A DNA stretch of 14,655 bases from Asaia bogorensis (GCA_945886995.1 CAMCZJ010000061.1:1-14655), one strand, 5' to 3'. Shown: positions 1-7,703, counted from the stretch's first letter. The notes: a model not told the origin generated them from the letters alone. Numbers and translations: made by a program.

Positions 1-764
1 TTGCCTTCCACATCATGCGCGGCGATGATGGCGCTCGCGATATCGTCAAAGCTGCTGGCGCCATCGCCCAAATGCGTATCCAGCAATTCACCCAAATATC
101 GCCGAATCAGGCCGCAGGCATTCAGCACGCTTTCCTTTTGCGGAATACGCTTCCATGCGCGGTCAAAAATTAGCCGGCGAATTTCCACCTGCGCGACGCT
201 ATGTTCGAATTCCGTGAAGGCATCGAAGACCTCATGCGCCACGCGCGTCTCCAAGCCCGTTGAAAAAACCGTACGGCAGATGATATCCGCCGTCATGTGG
301 CTCATCATCAGGTCAAGCGAAAAGCGCGTATCGCGCGCGGCGTGATCGGCAAGCGTTGCCTCAGCCGCCGCCGCGCCGGCTTCCATCGCAGGAAAGGCGC
401 GATTGACGCGCATCATCGTCAAAGCCGGGTCAATCATGGCCCGCTGGCGCCGCCAGGTGGCGCCGGAGGAGACAAAGATCGAATCACCAATCAAGGGATC
501 CAGCGCATGCACCATCAGATCGCTTTTGGGCAGAATGCCCTTGGCGTCAGTCAGCACCTCGCGCACCAGATCGGGGCGATTGACGATGATGGTGGACCGG
601 CGGGAATAACCCAGCGGCCCGATCGGCATGCGATAGGCTTCCACCGGCAAAAGCGAGAGCAAATCACCATCGCCGCGGATCATGCAGCGCATCAGCGCAA
701 TGACCGCGGGCAAGGGTTCCGGGCGCGGCGGCGCAAAGGCGCGGAAATTCAGCGCGTGATTCAT
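1..764 (-). CDS. Cytochrome P450, N-terminal half (cut by window edge)
   Basis: I translated this frame by hand: 254 codons are open from the ATG at 764 to the window edge, with no stop. The fold is recognisable as a haem-thiolate monooxygenase. Residues 40-75 look like the substrate-channel beta sheet region, and residues 98-112 contain the C-helix signature W-R-R-Q-R (W104 to R108), whose Trp and Arg contact a haem propionate in P450s. This is followed by the I-D-P-A-L and F-P-A-M stretches common in bacterial P450s of the same general type. The haem-binding Cys loop, ExxR motif and most of the I helix lie beyond the edge, so activity cannot be judged. It diverges from the 903-1646 gene across a 138-bp gap with a PpsR-like site. 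A G-rich tract just before the ATG is only a weak ribosome binding site. The family call is firm; the substrate is unknown, with a carotenoid or other terpenoid an inference from position only. Confidence 0.85.
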   Translation of the reverse strand, partial: MNHALNFRAFAPPRPEPLPAVIALMRCMIRGDGDLLSLLPVEAYRMPIGPLGYSRRSTIIVNRPDLVREVLTDAKGILPKSDLMVHALDPLIGDSIFVSSGATWRRQRAMIDPALTMMRVNRAFPAMEAGAAAAEATLADHAARDTRFSLDLMMSHMTADIICRTVFSTGLETRVAHEVFDAFTEFEHSVAQVEIRRLIFDRAWKRIPQKESVLNACGLIRRYLGELLDTHLGDGASSFDDIASAIIAAHDVEG

Positions 765-862
765 GCCCCCCTGCCCGCCCAGATGGCTGCGCCGGTCTGG
801 GGAAGCGCGCCTTTTTTGCCTCGACCTGTCATGATCCGATTTCCACGCTTTACATCAGCATA

Positions 863-880
863 TGTCAAGTGCGATTGTCA
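863..880. promoter_or_regulatory. Degenerate PpsR/CrtJ-like operator
   Basis: The sequence TGTCAAGTGCGATTGTCA fits the photosynthesis repressor consensus TGT-N12-ACA except for one base (TCA in place of ACA). It matches the perfect site before bchC (13372-13389) at 14 of 18 positions, including the first eight. An overlapping inverted repeat AAGTG-N7-CACTT extends to about 884. It lies between the divergent P450 and membrane protein/crtD genes, 23 bp before the ATG at 903, so it could control both directions. On the minus strand its left end reads TTGACA, a possible -35 box for the P450 gene, but no clear -10 follows. PpsR binding is an inference. Confidence 0.5.
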
Positions 881-902
881 CTTCAAAGTCGGGGAGGCTC
901 GG

Positions 903-1646
903 ATGGTCCTGTTCCTGTTCCATGCGCTGGTCGCCGCCCATATCGTGACGGGCAGCATTGGTGCCATCGCTTTCTGGGTGCCCGTGATCGGGCGCAAGGG
1001 CGGCGCCAATCACGCGCGCTGGGGCAAGATTTTCACCTTTGCGTTGCTGATCACCGGCTGCCTTGCCATGACCATGAGTCTGCTGACCCTGGCAGCGCCA
1101 ATTGAAACCCACCCGCATCTGGAAGGGCGGTTTGACGAGGCCTTTATCCGCGGCATTTTCGGCTGGATGATGCTGATGACCGGGCTGCTGACCGTGAACC
1201 TTGCCTGGTATGGCTGGCTTTCCATTCGCAACAAGCGGCGGCATGAATTGAACCGCACCAAGCTCAATCTGTTTCTGCAATATGCGCTCATTCCGGCTTC
1301 GCTGAATTGCGCCTGGCAGGGTTGGATGATTGGTCAGCCATTGATGATCGGCATTTGTATGGTGGGGCTGGCGACGGCGGCCACGAATCTGTGGTTTCTT
1401 CTGGCGCGGGAACCGGGGCCGGGTTCCTGGATCAAGGAACATATCAAGGCTTTGGTGGGTGCCGGCATTTCCGTCTACACCGCCTTCATGGCCTTCGGGT
1501 CCGTCAGGATTTTTCCGGAATTGGCGCTCAATCCCTTCATGTGGGCAGTGCCGTTGGTCGTGGGTGTTTCGCTGATTATCTGGCATCGCCGCGTGGTGGA
1601 TCGGCAATTCGCCGGGCGCGGCAGACGCTTGAGCGCTGCGACGTAA
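903..1646 (+). CDS. Multi-pass membrane protein, DUF2306-like, upstream of crtD
   Basis: A 247-residue protein starts at an ATG five bases after a strong GGGGAGG ribosome binding site at 891-897. It has about seven hydrophobic segments: near residues 3-29, 42-65, 84-106, 122-143, 146-168, 181-204 and 211-227. The first helix carries H7 and H13, and a short loop has H37-x-x-W-G-K before the second helix. This His-rich helix, loop, R/W-G-K layout resembles the DUF2306 group of membrane proteins; that assignment is from memory of the pattern and is tentative. It is not TspO/CrtK, which is shorter (about 160 residues) and Trp-rich in a different pattern. One base separates its stop from the crtD start, so the two are cotranscribed and probably coupled. 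A role linked to carotenoid or pigment membranes is inferred from this coupling only. Confidence 0.8.
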   Translation: MVLFLFHALVAAHIVTGSIGAIAFWVPVIGRKGGANHARWGKIFTFALLITGCLAMTMSLLTLAAPIETHPHLEGRFDEAFIRGIFGWMMLMTGLLTVNLAWYGWLSIRNKRRHELNRTKLNLFLQYALIPASLNCAWQGWMIGQPLMIGICMVGLATAATNLWFLLAREPGPGSWIKEHIKALVGAGISVYTAFMAFGSVRIFPELALNPFMWAVPLVVGVSLIIWHRRVVDRQFAGRGRRLSAAT

Positions 1647-1647
1647 C

Positions 1648-3177
1648 ATGGCTGCCCCACGCGTTGTTGTCATTGGCGCCGGCATGGGCGGCTTGGCGGC
1701 CGCCGCTGACCTCGCGCGGCGCGGTGCTGCGGTGACGGTGCTGGAACGTGCTGCAGCACCAGGCGGCAAGATGCGCGAAGTGATGGTGGGCGGCAGCCCG
1801 ATTGATGGCGGCCCCACGGTCTTTACCATGCGCTGGATTTTTGAGGGGCTGTTCGCGGATGCCGGCGCTTCCCTTGAAGCTGCGCTGCCCCTACAGAAAG
1901 CGGATATCCTGGCGCGACATGCATGGCGCGCTGGCGGCAGGCTTGATCTTTTCGCCGATATCACACGTTCCGCAGATGCCATCGGCGATTTCGCCGGCGC
2001 CGCCGAGGCGCGCGGCTACCGTGCCTTTTGCGCGCGCAGCGCTGATATCTTCCGCACGCTGCGCGGTTCCTTCATTGCCGCTGAACGCCCCTCCCCGCTT
2101 GATCTGGTCAAGCGCGTGGGCATCACGAATATCGCCGCGCTGATCCGCACCGCGCCGATGAAAACACTTTGGGATGCCTTGGGCGAGCATTTTCGCGACC
2201 CACGCTTGCGCCAGCTATTCGGGCGCTACGCAACCTATTGCGGCTGTTCACCCTGGTTGGCGCCGGCCACACTGATGCTGGTCGCGCATGTGGAACAGGA
2301 TGGTGTGTGGTTCGTGCAAGGCGGCATGCGGCGCGTGGCGGATGCGATTCAGCGCCTGGCGGAAGGCAAGGGCGCTGAGTTCCGCTTTGCTGCGGAGGTT
2401 GCGGAGATTCTGACGCGCCAGGGCCGGGCTTGCGGCGTGCGGCTGGCGAATGGCGAGGAACTCACCGCCGATGCCGTGGTCTTCAATGGCGATGTGGCGG
2501 CCTTGGCGCAGGGGCTTTTGGGGCAAGCGCCACGCAACGCAGCGGAGGATACACCGCGCGCGGCCCGTTCCCTTTCCGCCGTCACCTGGTGCGTGAAGGC
2601 GCCCACCTCCGGCTTTCCGTTGGTGCATCACAATGTGTTTTTCGCCGAGGATTACGCGGCGGAATTCGACGCCATCTTCCGCCAGCGCGACATCTCCGCC
2701 GCACCGACAGTCTATATTTGCGCGCAGGATCGCGAAGCGGGGCCAGGACCGGCAGAGGGCACGCCGGAACGGATGCTTGTTCTGATCAATGCGCCGCCCG
2801 ATGGCGACCGGCGCGCCCAAACGCCTGATGAAATTGCAGAACTCGGCGAACGTGGCTTTGGCTTGCTCAAAGCCTGCGGCCTGGATGTGGCGCGCAGCGC
2901 GGGCGAGGAAGTTATCACCACACCAGAAGGTTTTGCGCGGCTTTTCCCGGGTTCAGGTGGCGCGCTTTATGGCCGCGCAGGCCATGGCCCAACTGCCACT
3001 TTCGCGCGCCCCGGCGCGGTGACGCGTTTGCGGGGACTCTATCTGGCCGGCGGTTCCGTGCATCCCGGGCCTGGCATTCCCATGGCGGCGATGTCTGGGC
3101 GCATTGCCGCAGCGCGGCTTTTGGAAGATTGGGCCGGCGCGCGCGGTGCGATTCGGATTGGGGCGGGGCGCGCTTAA
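1648..3177 (+). CDS. crtD: CrtD, 1-hydroxycarotenoid 3,4-desaturase
   Basis: A 509-residue FAD enzyme of the CrtI/CrtD desaturase family. It introduces the 3,4 double bond into 1-hydroxylated acyclic carotenoids (methoxy- or hydroxyneurosporene type substrates) on the route to spheroidene or spirilloxanthin. The N-terminus has the Rossmann motif G-A-G-M-G-G at residues 10-15, an acidic ribose-binding residue in V-L-E-R, then A-P-G-G-K. Next comes D-G-G-P-T-V-F-T-M-R-W, which is CrtD-like; the CrtI at 3174-4691 has D-A-G-P-T-I-I-T at the same place. The C-terminal FAD motif is L-Y-L-A-G-G-S-V-H-P-G-P-G-I-P. It begins one base after the stop of the membrane protein gene, probably by coupling. 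Its TAA overlaps the crtI stop on the other strand. CrtI itself is the alternative, made less likely by this motif and by the second, more CrtI-like gene next door. Confidence 0.9.
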   Translation: MAAPRVVVIGAGMGGLAAAADLARRGAAVTVLERAAAPGGKMREVMVGGSPIDGGPTVFTMRWIFEGLFADAGASLEAALPLQKADILARHAWRAGGRLDLFADITRSADAIGDFAGAAEARGYRAFCARSADIFRTLRGSFIAAERPSPLDLVKRVGITNIAALIRTAPMKTLWDALGEHFRDPRLRQLFGRYATYCGCSPWLAPATLMLVAHVEQDGVWFVQGGMRRVADAIQRLAEGKGAEFRFAAEVAEILTRQGRACGVRLANGEELTADAVVFNGDVAALAQGLLGQAPRNAAEDTPRAARSLSAVTWCVKAPTSGFPLVHHNVFFAEDYAAEFDAIFRQRDISAAPTVYICAQDREAGPGPAEGTPERMLVLINAPPDGDRRAQTPDEIAELGERGFGLLKACGLDVARSAGEEVITTPEGFARLFPGSGGALYGRAGHGPTATFARPGAVTRLRGLYLAGGSVHPGPGIPMAAMSGRIAAARLLEDWAGARGAIRIGAGRA

Positions 3178-4691
3178 CTTCGCCTGAGCGTATCACCATG
3201 CGGCACAAGCTGATCCAACACCTTGGCTGAGGAAATCACGCCCGGCACACCCGCACCCGGATGCGTGCCAGCACCAACAAGATAAAGCCCCTGCACTTCT
3301 TCGCTCACATTATGCGGGCGGAACCAGGCACTTTGGAAAAGCTGCGGTTCCAGTGCAAAAGCCGCACCATTCACGGATAGCAGCCGATCCTGAAAATCCA
3401 GCGGCGTGATCATGCGGGATGTGACAAGCGCCTCACCAAGGCCCGGCAAGACTGTTTCCTCCAGGCGCTTCTCGATAGCCTTGCGATAAGGCTCCGCATG
3501 CTTGTCCCAATCCACCTTGCTGCCAAGATGCGGCACGGGGGCGAGAACGTAGAAGGAATCGCAGCCCTCCGGCGCAAGGGACCCATCCGTCGCGCTTGGG
3601 CGATGCAGATAAAGGCTGAAATCTTCTGCCAAGTGCTTGCGCGTAAAGATATCATGCAGCAATTCCTGGTAGCGCGGGCCGAGCACCATGGTGTGGTGAT
3701 ACACATCCTCATACCGGCGCTTGGTGCCGAAGTACCAGACGAAAAGACTCATGGAATAACGCGCGCGGGCGATTTTGCGATCTGTCCAGCGCCGGCGCGG
3801 AAAATCCTGCAGCAACTTGCTGTAAGTCCAGGCAACATCAGCGTTGGAGACAACAATATCGGCGTCTAGCCTTTCGCCATCGGCCAGCTCAACGCCCGTT
3901 GCGCGGCGGCCTTCGGTGGTGATGCGCTTCACTTCCGTATTGTAGCGAATGGAACCACCCAGACTTGTCGCGAGATTGACGATGCCTTGCACCAGCGCGC
4001 CCATGCCGCCCATGGCGTAATGCACACCATGCAGCCGTTCCAGATGCGCGATCAGGCAGTAATAGGCGGTGGTGGTCATGGGATTCCCGCCGATCAATAG
4101 CGGGTGGAAGCTGAAGGCAACGCGGAGCTTATCGCTGGTGAAGTAATCGCAGACGCGGCTATAGACAGTGCGATACCCCTTCAGCCGGATCAAATCCGGC
4201 GCGGCACTGATCAGGCTTGCAAGACTATGGAAAGGCTTATCGGCCAGATCGGCGAAGGCCACACGAAAGATGCGTTCGCTTTCAAGAATAAAGCGCTCAA
4301 AGCCTGCACTGTCTTGCGGCGCAATCCGCGCCACCTCAGCCCGCGTGACATCAAGGTCTGCAGAACAGCGCATCACTTCGCCATCATCGAAGCGGATTAG
4401 GTAGAAGGGATCCATCGCGCGCAAATCAATATCCTGCGCAAGCTCGCGGCCAGCGAGCGACCAGAGTTCTTCCAGCAAATAGGGCGCCGTGATGATGGTG
4501 GGACCAGCATCAAAGGTAAAACCATCCTGGCGGAAGACATAAGCGCGCCCACCAGGTGCATCGAGTTTTTCAAGGATTGTCACGCGCCAACCGCGCGCCC
4601 CAAGCCGAACGGCTGCGGCCAAGCCGCCAAAGCCGGAGCCAATCACAATCGCATGCGGGCGCGGGTCTAGCGCCTTCATCTCATTCGGCAT
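3174..4691 (-). CDS. crtI: CrtI, phytoene desaturase
   Basis: A 505-residue FAD-dependent desaturase that converts phytoene stepwise to neurosporene or lycopene at the membrane. It shows G-S-G-F-G-G at residues 18-23, E41 at the end of the first beta-alpha-beta unit, and P-G-G-R-A-Y. The CrtI hallmark D-A-G-P-T-I-I-T and the C-terminal L-Y-L-V-G-A-G-T-H-P-G-A-G-V-P-G flavin motif follow. The number of double bonds introduced cannot be read from sequence. I chose the ATG at 4691; the next in-frame ATG at 4679 also precedes the flavin motif, and neither has a good ribosome binding site. The frame stays open to 4766, but that extension would run through the puf terminator hairpin. It follows pufC on the same strand with a terminator between, so it needs readthrough or a promoter I cannot identify. 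No crtB lies beside it here. Confidence 0.93.
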   Translation of the reverse strand: MPNEMKALDPRPHAIVIGSGFGGLAAAVRLGARGWRVTILEKLDAPGGRAYVFRQDGFTFDAGPTIITAPYLLEELWSLAGRELAQDIDLRAMDPFYLIRFDDGEVMRCSADLDVTRAEVARIAPQDSAGFERFILESERIFRVAFADLADKPFHSLASLISAAPDLIRLKGYRTVYSRVCDYFTSDKLRVAFSFHPLLIGGNPMTTTAYYCLIAHLERLHGVHYAMGGMGALVQGIVNLATSLGGSIRYNTEVKRITTEGRRATGVELADGERLDADIVVSNADVAWTYSKLLQDFPRRRWTDRKIARARYSMSLFVWYFGTKRRYEDVYHHTMVLGPRYQELLHDIFTRKHLAEDFSLYLHRPSATDGSLAPEGCDSFYVLAPVPHLGSKVDWDKHAEPYRKAIEKRLEETVLPGLGEALVTSRMITPLDFQDRLLSVNGAAFALEPQLFQSAWFRPHNVSEEVQGLYLVGAGTHPGAGVPGVISSAKVLDQLVPHGDTLRRS

Positions 4692-4708
4692 AAAACACCA
4701 GTGCTGAT

Positions 4709-4746
4709 GGCCAGAAAAGGAAAGCCCCCGCGCAAGACGCGGAGGC
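4709..4746 (-). terminator. Terminator hairpin after pufC
   Basis: The arms 4724-4732 and 4738-4746 pair over nine positions with one mismatch around a five-base loop, and are very GC-rich. Read on the minus strand, the hairpin is followed by TTTCCTTTTCTGG, a broken T tract. This is the form of a factor-independent terminator of moderate strength and ends the puf transcript about 55 bases after the pufC stop. The crtI start lies only about 30 bases beyond, so incomplete termination could feed crtI. Confidence 0.7.
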
Positions 4747-4770
4747 CCCAAAGCTTCGTCACGCAAGACT

Positions 4771-4793
4771 GGGCGGGATCAGTCATCCCGCCC
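4771..4793 (-). terminator. 3' stem-loop just after the pufC stop
   Basis: A perfect 9-bp stem, GGGCGGGAT paired with ATCCCGCCC around a five-base loop, starts eight bases past the pufC stop. It lacks a T tract of its own, so it looks like a protective 3' hairpin or the first half of a tandem terminator with the hairpin at 4724-4746. Paired hairpins at the 3' end of puf mRNA are known in Rhodobacter; the shared role is inferred. Confidence 0.65.
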
Positions 4794-4800
4794 CAACCTG

Positions 4801-5880
4801 TTATCGCGGCGTGGCATCGGCTGAACGCAGCGGGCCTTGATTGACCTGCTTCAATTCAGGGAAGTCACGCAGCATGGGCGCACCATTCAGGGGACGATTC
4901 ACACCCTGGTGGCATGTTGAGCAATTCACCTTCAGCGGATCGCCCATCGCGCCAAGCCGCGGGCCATGCGGGCCTTCCGCCGGACCATTTGGATTGCTCG
5001 CCCAAAGCGGCTTCAGCGGTTCGATGTAGGACATGTTGATGTCCCGCACCATGCGGATGCCGTGCCAGGCAGTCGTCCGCGCCGGCGGGCTTTGCGCCCA
5101 TTCAGCGAAGGAACGGCTGTTATGGCAATAGGTGCAATTCACGCCAAGCGACGTGGACATATGCATCATCAATGCGTAGGTCCATTCCGTTGACATGGTG
5201 TTCTGACTATTCCGGCCGGGGAGCGACGTGGTGCTTATATTGCGGATCTGCTGCTCACCCAAAAGGAAGGGGGTGAAGGGATCCGAAGGCAAAGAACTTT
5301 CCCCCACGGAAGCAGCGGGATGATTCTGCCCGCGCGGCGATTGCAGGCCAGCACGGCTATTTGGTTCAGTTGACCAGACCATGGTCGGCACCGGATTGCC
5401 GCGATGGCAAGTGTAGCAGGTCACGCCGGTTTGGCCGACATGGGTCGCCCATTCCGAATTGATCTTATGCGTCATCTGCAACATACGCCGGGCGACGACT
5501 TTGGTATAGACTTCATCGGACGCCATGTTTTCAACGTTATGGCAATAGCCGCAACCTTGATTGGGCGCGATCCATTCCGTCATGGCCAGCATGATGCGGT
5601 TGAATTGCGCTTCACTCACGTCACGCAGCACTTGCACATTCTGATAGGCTTCATGTGCCCTTGGGCCTGTCGTATCGGCCGCTTCAGGCGCTTCAGGCGC
5701 CTGATTGGCTGCGAGAAGCGCAGGAAGCGTACGCGGGTTTTCCACCTCGCCCATCGAAAGCCCGCGGAAGCCGCCTTGTGTGGAAAACACCGGTGGCCGT
5801 TCGAAGGTGGTGACGAAGATCACACCGCACAGCAGCGCCACCACCAGGGCCGCGATGCTGAGAGTAAACTTGTTGCTCAT
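4801..5880 (-). CDS. pufC: PufC, tetrahaem cytochrome c subunit of the reaction centre
   Basis: A 359-residue periplasmic cytochrome that passes electrons from soluble donors to the photo-oxidised special pair. Four covalent haem motifs are visible: C-G-Y-C-H at 110-114, C-Y-T-C-H at 155-159, C-T-Y-C-H at 249-253 and C-S-T-C-H at 320-324. Met-rich helices precede the haem sites and supply the sixth ligands, and H138 in M-T-H-K-I is the probable His ligand of the fourth haem. One hydrophobic segment (about 7-25) is a signal or membrane anchor. C18 in it is preceded by Ala-Leu-Leu, a poor lipobox, so diacylglycerol anchoring as in Blastochloris is doubtful. The ATG overlaps the pufM stop in ATGA and has AAGGAG seven bases upstream. 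It is the last gene of puf, followed by two hairpins. Confidence 0.97.
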   Translation of the reverse strand: MSNKFTLSIAALVVALLCGVIFVTTFERPPVFSTQGGFRGLSMGEVENPRTLPALLAANQAPEAPEAADTTGPRAHEAYQNVQVLRDVSEAQFNRIMLAMTEWIAPNQGCGYCHNVENMASDEVYTKVVARRMLQMTHKINSEWATHVGQTGVTCYTCHRGNPVPTMVWSTEPNSRAGLQSPRGQNHPAASVGESSLPSDPFTPFLLGEQQIRNISTTSLPGRNSQNTMSTEWTYALMMHMSTSLGVNCTYCHNSRSFAEWAQSPPARTTAWHGIRMVRDINMSYIEPLKPLWASNPNGPAEGPHGPRLGAMGDPLKVNCSTCHQGVNRPLNGAPMLRDFPELKQVNQGPLRSADATPR

Positions 5881-6857
5881 CGCGGTGCTCCTTGTACGAT
5901 GGAAGGATCAACAGCCGGTGTCCAAGGCATTGTGTAGGCTGGCGCGAAGTTCCGATCCACCGCCCAGAGATACCAGTTATCAACCACAGTTCCGGTCAGC
6001 AGAATGCCAATCCCGCCCGCGACAGGGCAAAGGAAGGCAAACCACCAAGCCCAGCGGTGGATGCTTTCAAAAGTGGCGTTGAAGCCCATGGTCCAGCGCC
6101 AGAACAAGCCACCGCGTTCCGCTGCGGTGCCACGGTCCAGCGTCTGTTCGATTTCACGCTCACCACCATAACGGCCGAGTGCCAGAATGGTTGCCGCGTG
6201 CATCGCAAAGAGCAACACGGAGCCATAAAGGAACACAATCGAAAGCGCGTGGAAGGGATTGTAGAACAGATTGCCGTAGCGGATAGAAAATGCCGCCGTC
6301 CAATCCAGATGCGGGAAGATGCCGAAGGGCACCGCCTCACTCCAGCTTCCCATGGCAACCGGGCGAATGAAGCCAAGCACTAAGTAGAGCCAGATCGCGC
6401 CAGCAAAGGCCCAGGCCACATGCGTGCCCATGCCAAGCTGACGTGCGCGGCGATAGGTGCGCACCCACCAGAGCAGCATGGAAAGCGTCAGGAAGAAACC
6501 CGCCACGATCCACCAGCCACCTTTATTCAGCGGCGGAATGCGCAAGCCATATTCCGGCGGCGGTGGTTCAAGCGCCAGCCAGAAAAGCTGACGGATGAAT
6601 TCGCTGATATTCCAGTTCACCGAAGCCAGCATGGTAAGCCCGATGATCTCAAAGGCGATAAAGCCAAAGAGCAACGACAGAACACCAAGATAGCCAAGAT
6701 AAACTGGACCAATCTGTGCATCGCCAAGGCGACCAAAAAGGTGCACCTCACTTGCTGTGCCTTCGCGCGGAGAGTTATCGGCGGGAAGGGGTACACCAGG
6801 ATAGGGTGCTGGTCCGCGTACCTGTATCCGGGTGAAGATGTTCTGATATTCGGCCAT
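5877..6857 (-). CDS. pufM: PufM, reaction centre M subunit
   Basis: A 326-residue five-helix membrane protein. With PufL it holds the special pair, accessory bacteriochlorophylls, bacteriopheophytins, quinones and non-haem iron. Equivalents of the key residues are present: H183 and H203 (bacteriochlorophyll ligands; M182 and M202 in Rhodobacter numbering), H220, E235 and H267 (iron ligands; M219, M234, M266), and Y211 (M210). D46 in G-R-L-G-D-A-Q stands where Rhodobacter sphaeroides has M44 Asn, matching the Asn at L213 in the partner subunit. The C-terminus runs about 20 residues past the Rhodobacter end, as expected in species with a bound cytochrome subunit. It starts 21 bases after pufL, with a GAGGGGAGGG ribosome binding site, and overlaps pufC by four bases. 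Confidence 0.98.
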   Translation of the reverse strand: MAEYQNIFTRIQVRGPAPYPGVPLPADNSPREGTASEVHLFGRLGDAQIGPVYLGYLGVLSLLFGFIAFEIIGLTMLASVNWNISEFIRQLFWLALEPPPPEYGLRIPPLNKGGWWIVAGFFLTLSMLLWWVRTYRRARQLGMGTHVAWAFAGAIWLYLVLGFIRPVAMGSWSEAVPFGIFPHLDWTAAFSIRYGNLFYNPFHALSIVFLYGSVLLFAMHAATILALGRYGGEREIEQTLDRGTAAERGGLFWRWTMGFNATFESIHRWAWWFAFLCPVAGGIGILLTGTVVDNWYLWAVDRNFAPAYTMPWTPAVDPSIVQGAPR

Positions 6858-6878
6858 GGGAATTTTCCCTCCCCTCGC

Positions 6879-7703
6879 CTAGCGCCAAATCGGCAGGTTA
6901 AGCCACCAGCCCCACCATTCGGGCCAGCCGCGGGTCCAGAATGGACCACTGATTACGATACAGATCGCACTCCAAATGCCGGCTGACAGCGCAAGGAAAA
7001 GGCCAAGCCTGTGGATACCCAGCGTGCCGATCGAATAACCGATCAGGTCACGGAAGAAGGTATTCTCATGCTCTGCGGTCTTGACCGGTTCACCTTCCGG
7101 CGGGTTGAGCGCCGACAGAACCAATGCACCGTGCAAGGACAGCGCCAATACCGTGGTGAAGAAGAAAGTCACCGCGATCATATGCGCCGGGTTATAGTGG
7201 AAGTGCAGATATTGATAGCCAACATTGGACACCCAATCGAGGTGACTCCAAATGCCGTAGGGGAAGCCGTGTCCCCATGCGCCCATCAGCACCGGCCGGA
7301 TCACGACCAAGGTGAAATAAGCGAAAACCGCGACGCCGTAAGCGATGGGGATATGATACCCCATGCCGAGCTTGCGTGATATTTCCGCCTGGCGCAGCGC
7401 CCAGGACACAAAGGCCCCAAGTGCGCAGACGGTGATCACCTGCCACAACCCGCCTTCGCGCATCGGCGCAAGGCGCAGGCCGTATTTCAGATCCGGCGGC
7501 GCAATATTGATCAGCCAGGGATTGAAGGTCCCGCCAATCGCTGCGCCGTAGAGGATCAGGGCGGTTCCGACAAAGCTGAAAAATGCGCAGGTCACGCCAA
7601 AGAACCCGACATAGAAAGGCCCTATCCAGAAATCGAACAGGTCACCCCCTACCAGGGTTCCGCCACGGACGCGGTATTTCCGCTCAAAGCTTAACATCGC
7701 CAT
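6879..7703 (-). CDS. pufL: PufL, reaction centre L subunit
   Basis: A 274-residue five-helix membrane protein, the partner of PufM and the home of the secondary quinone site. Ligands are in place: H154 (accessory bacteriochlorophyll; L153), H174 (special pair; L173), and H191 and H231 (iron; L190, L230). H169, equivalent to L168, is His and not the Glu of zinc-pigment Acidiphilium. Y163 matches L162, on the path from the cytochrome. In the proton route E213 matches L212 Glu, but N214 replaces L213 Asp. The ATG at 7703 has GAGAGGAG about nine bases upstream; an in-frame ATG at 7697 is a less likely start. The 128-bp gap from pufA holds two strong hairpins. Confidence 0.98.
   Translation of the reverse strand: MAMLSFERKYRVRGGTLVGGDLFDFWIGPFYVGFFGVTCAFFSFVGTALILYGAAIGGTFNPWLINIAPPDLKYGLRLAPMREGGLWQVITVCALGAFVSWALRQAEISRKLGMGYHIPIAYGVAVFAYFTLVVIRPVLMGAWGHGFPYGIWSHLDWVSNVGYQYLHFHYNPAHMIAVTFFFTTVLALSLHGALVLSALNPPEGEPVKTAEHENTFFRDLIGYSIGTLGIHRLGLFLALSAGIWSAICIVISGPFWTRGWPEWWGWWLNLPIWR

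Noticed and set aside
297..902. Plus-strand frame that extends the 903 gene upstream to 297
   Set aside because: This part is antisense to the P450 gene, and its product is His/Arg-rich and unlike a membrane protein. The ATG at 903 has a strong ribosome binding site.
855..1982. Long minus-strand open frame (375 codons) opposite the membrane protein and the start of crtD
   Set aside because: It is antisense to two well-supported genes, and its product is low-complexity, rich in Arg, Pro, His and Gln, with no known fold. It is typical shadow coding in GC-rich DNA.
4692..4766. N-terminal extension of CrtI to the upstream in-frame ATG at 4766
   Set aside because: It would encode the terminator hairpin, and the added residues do not look like CrtI.
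7195..7197. Possible zinc-bacteriochlorophyll reaction centre of the Acidiphilium kind
   Set aside because: The PufL residue equivalent to L168 is His (H169), not Glu, so the normal magnesium pigment is expected.
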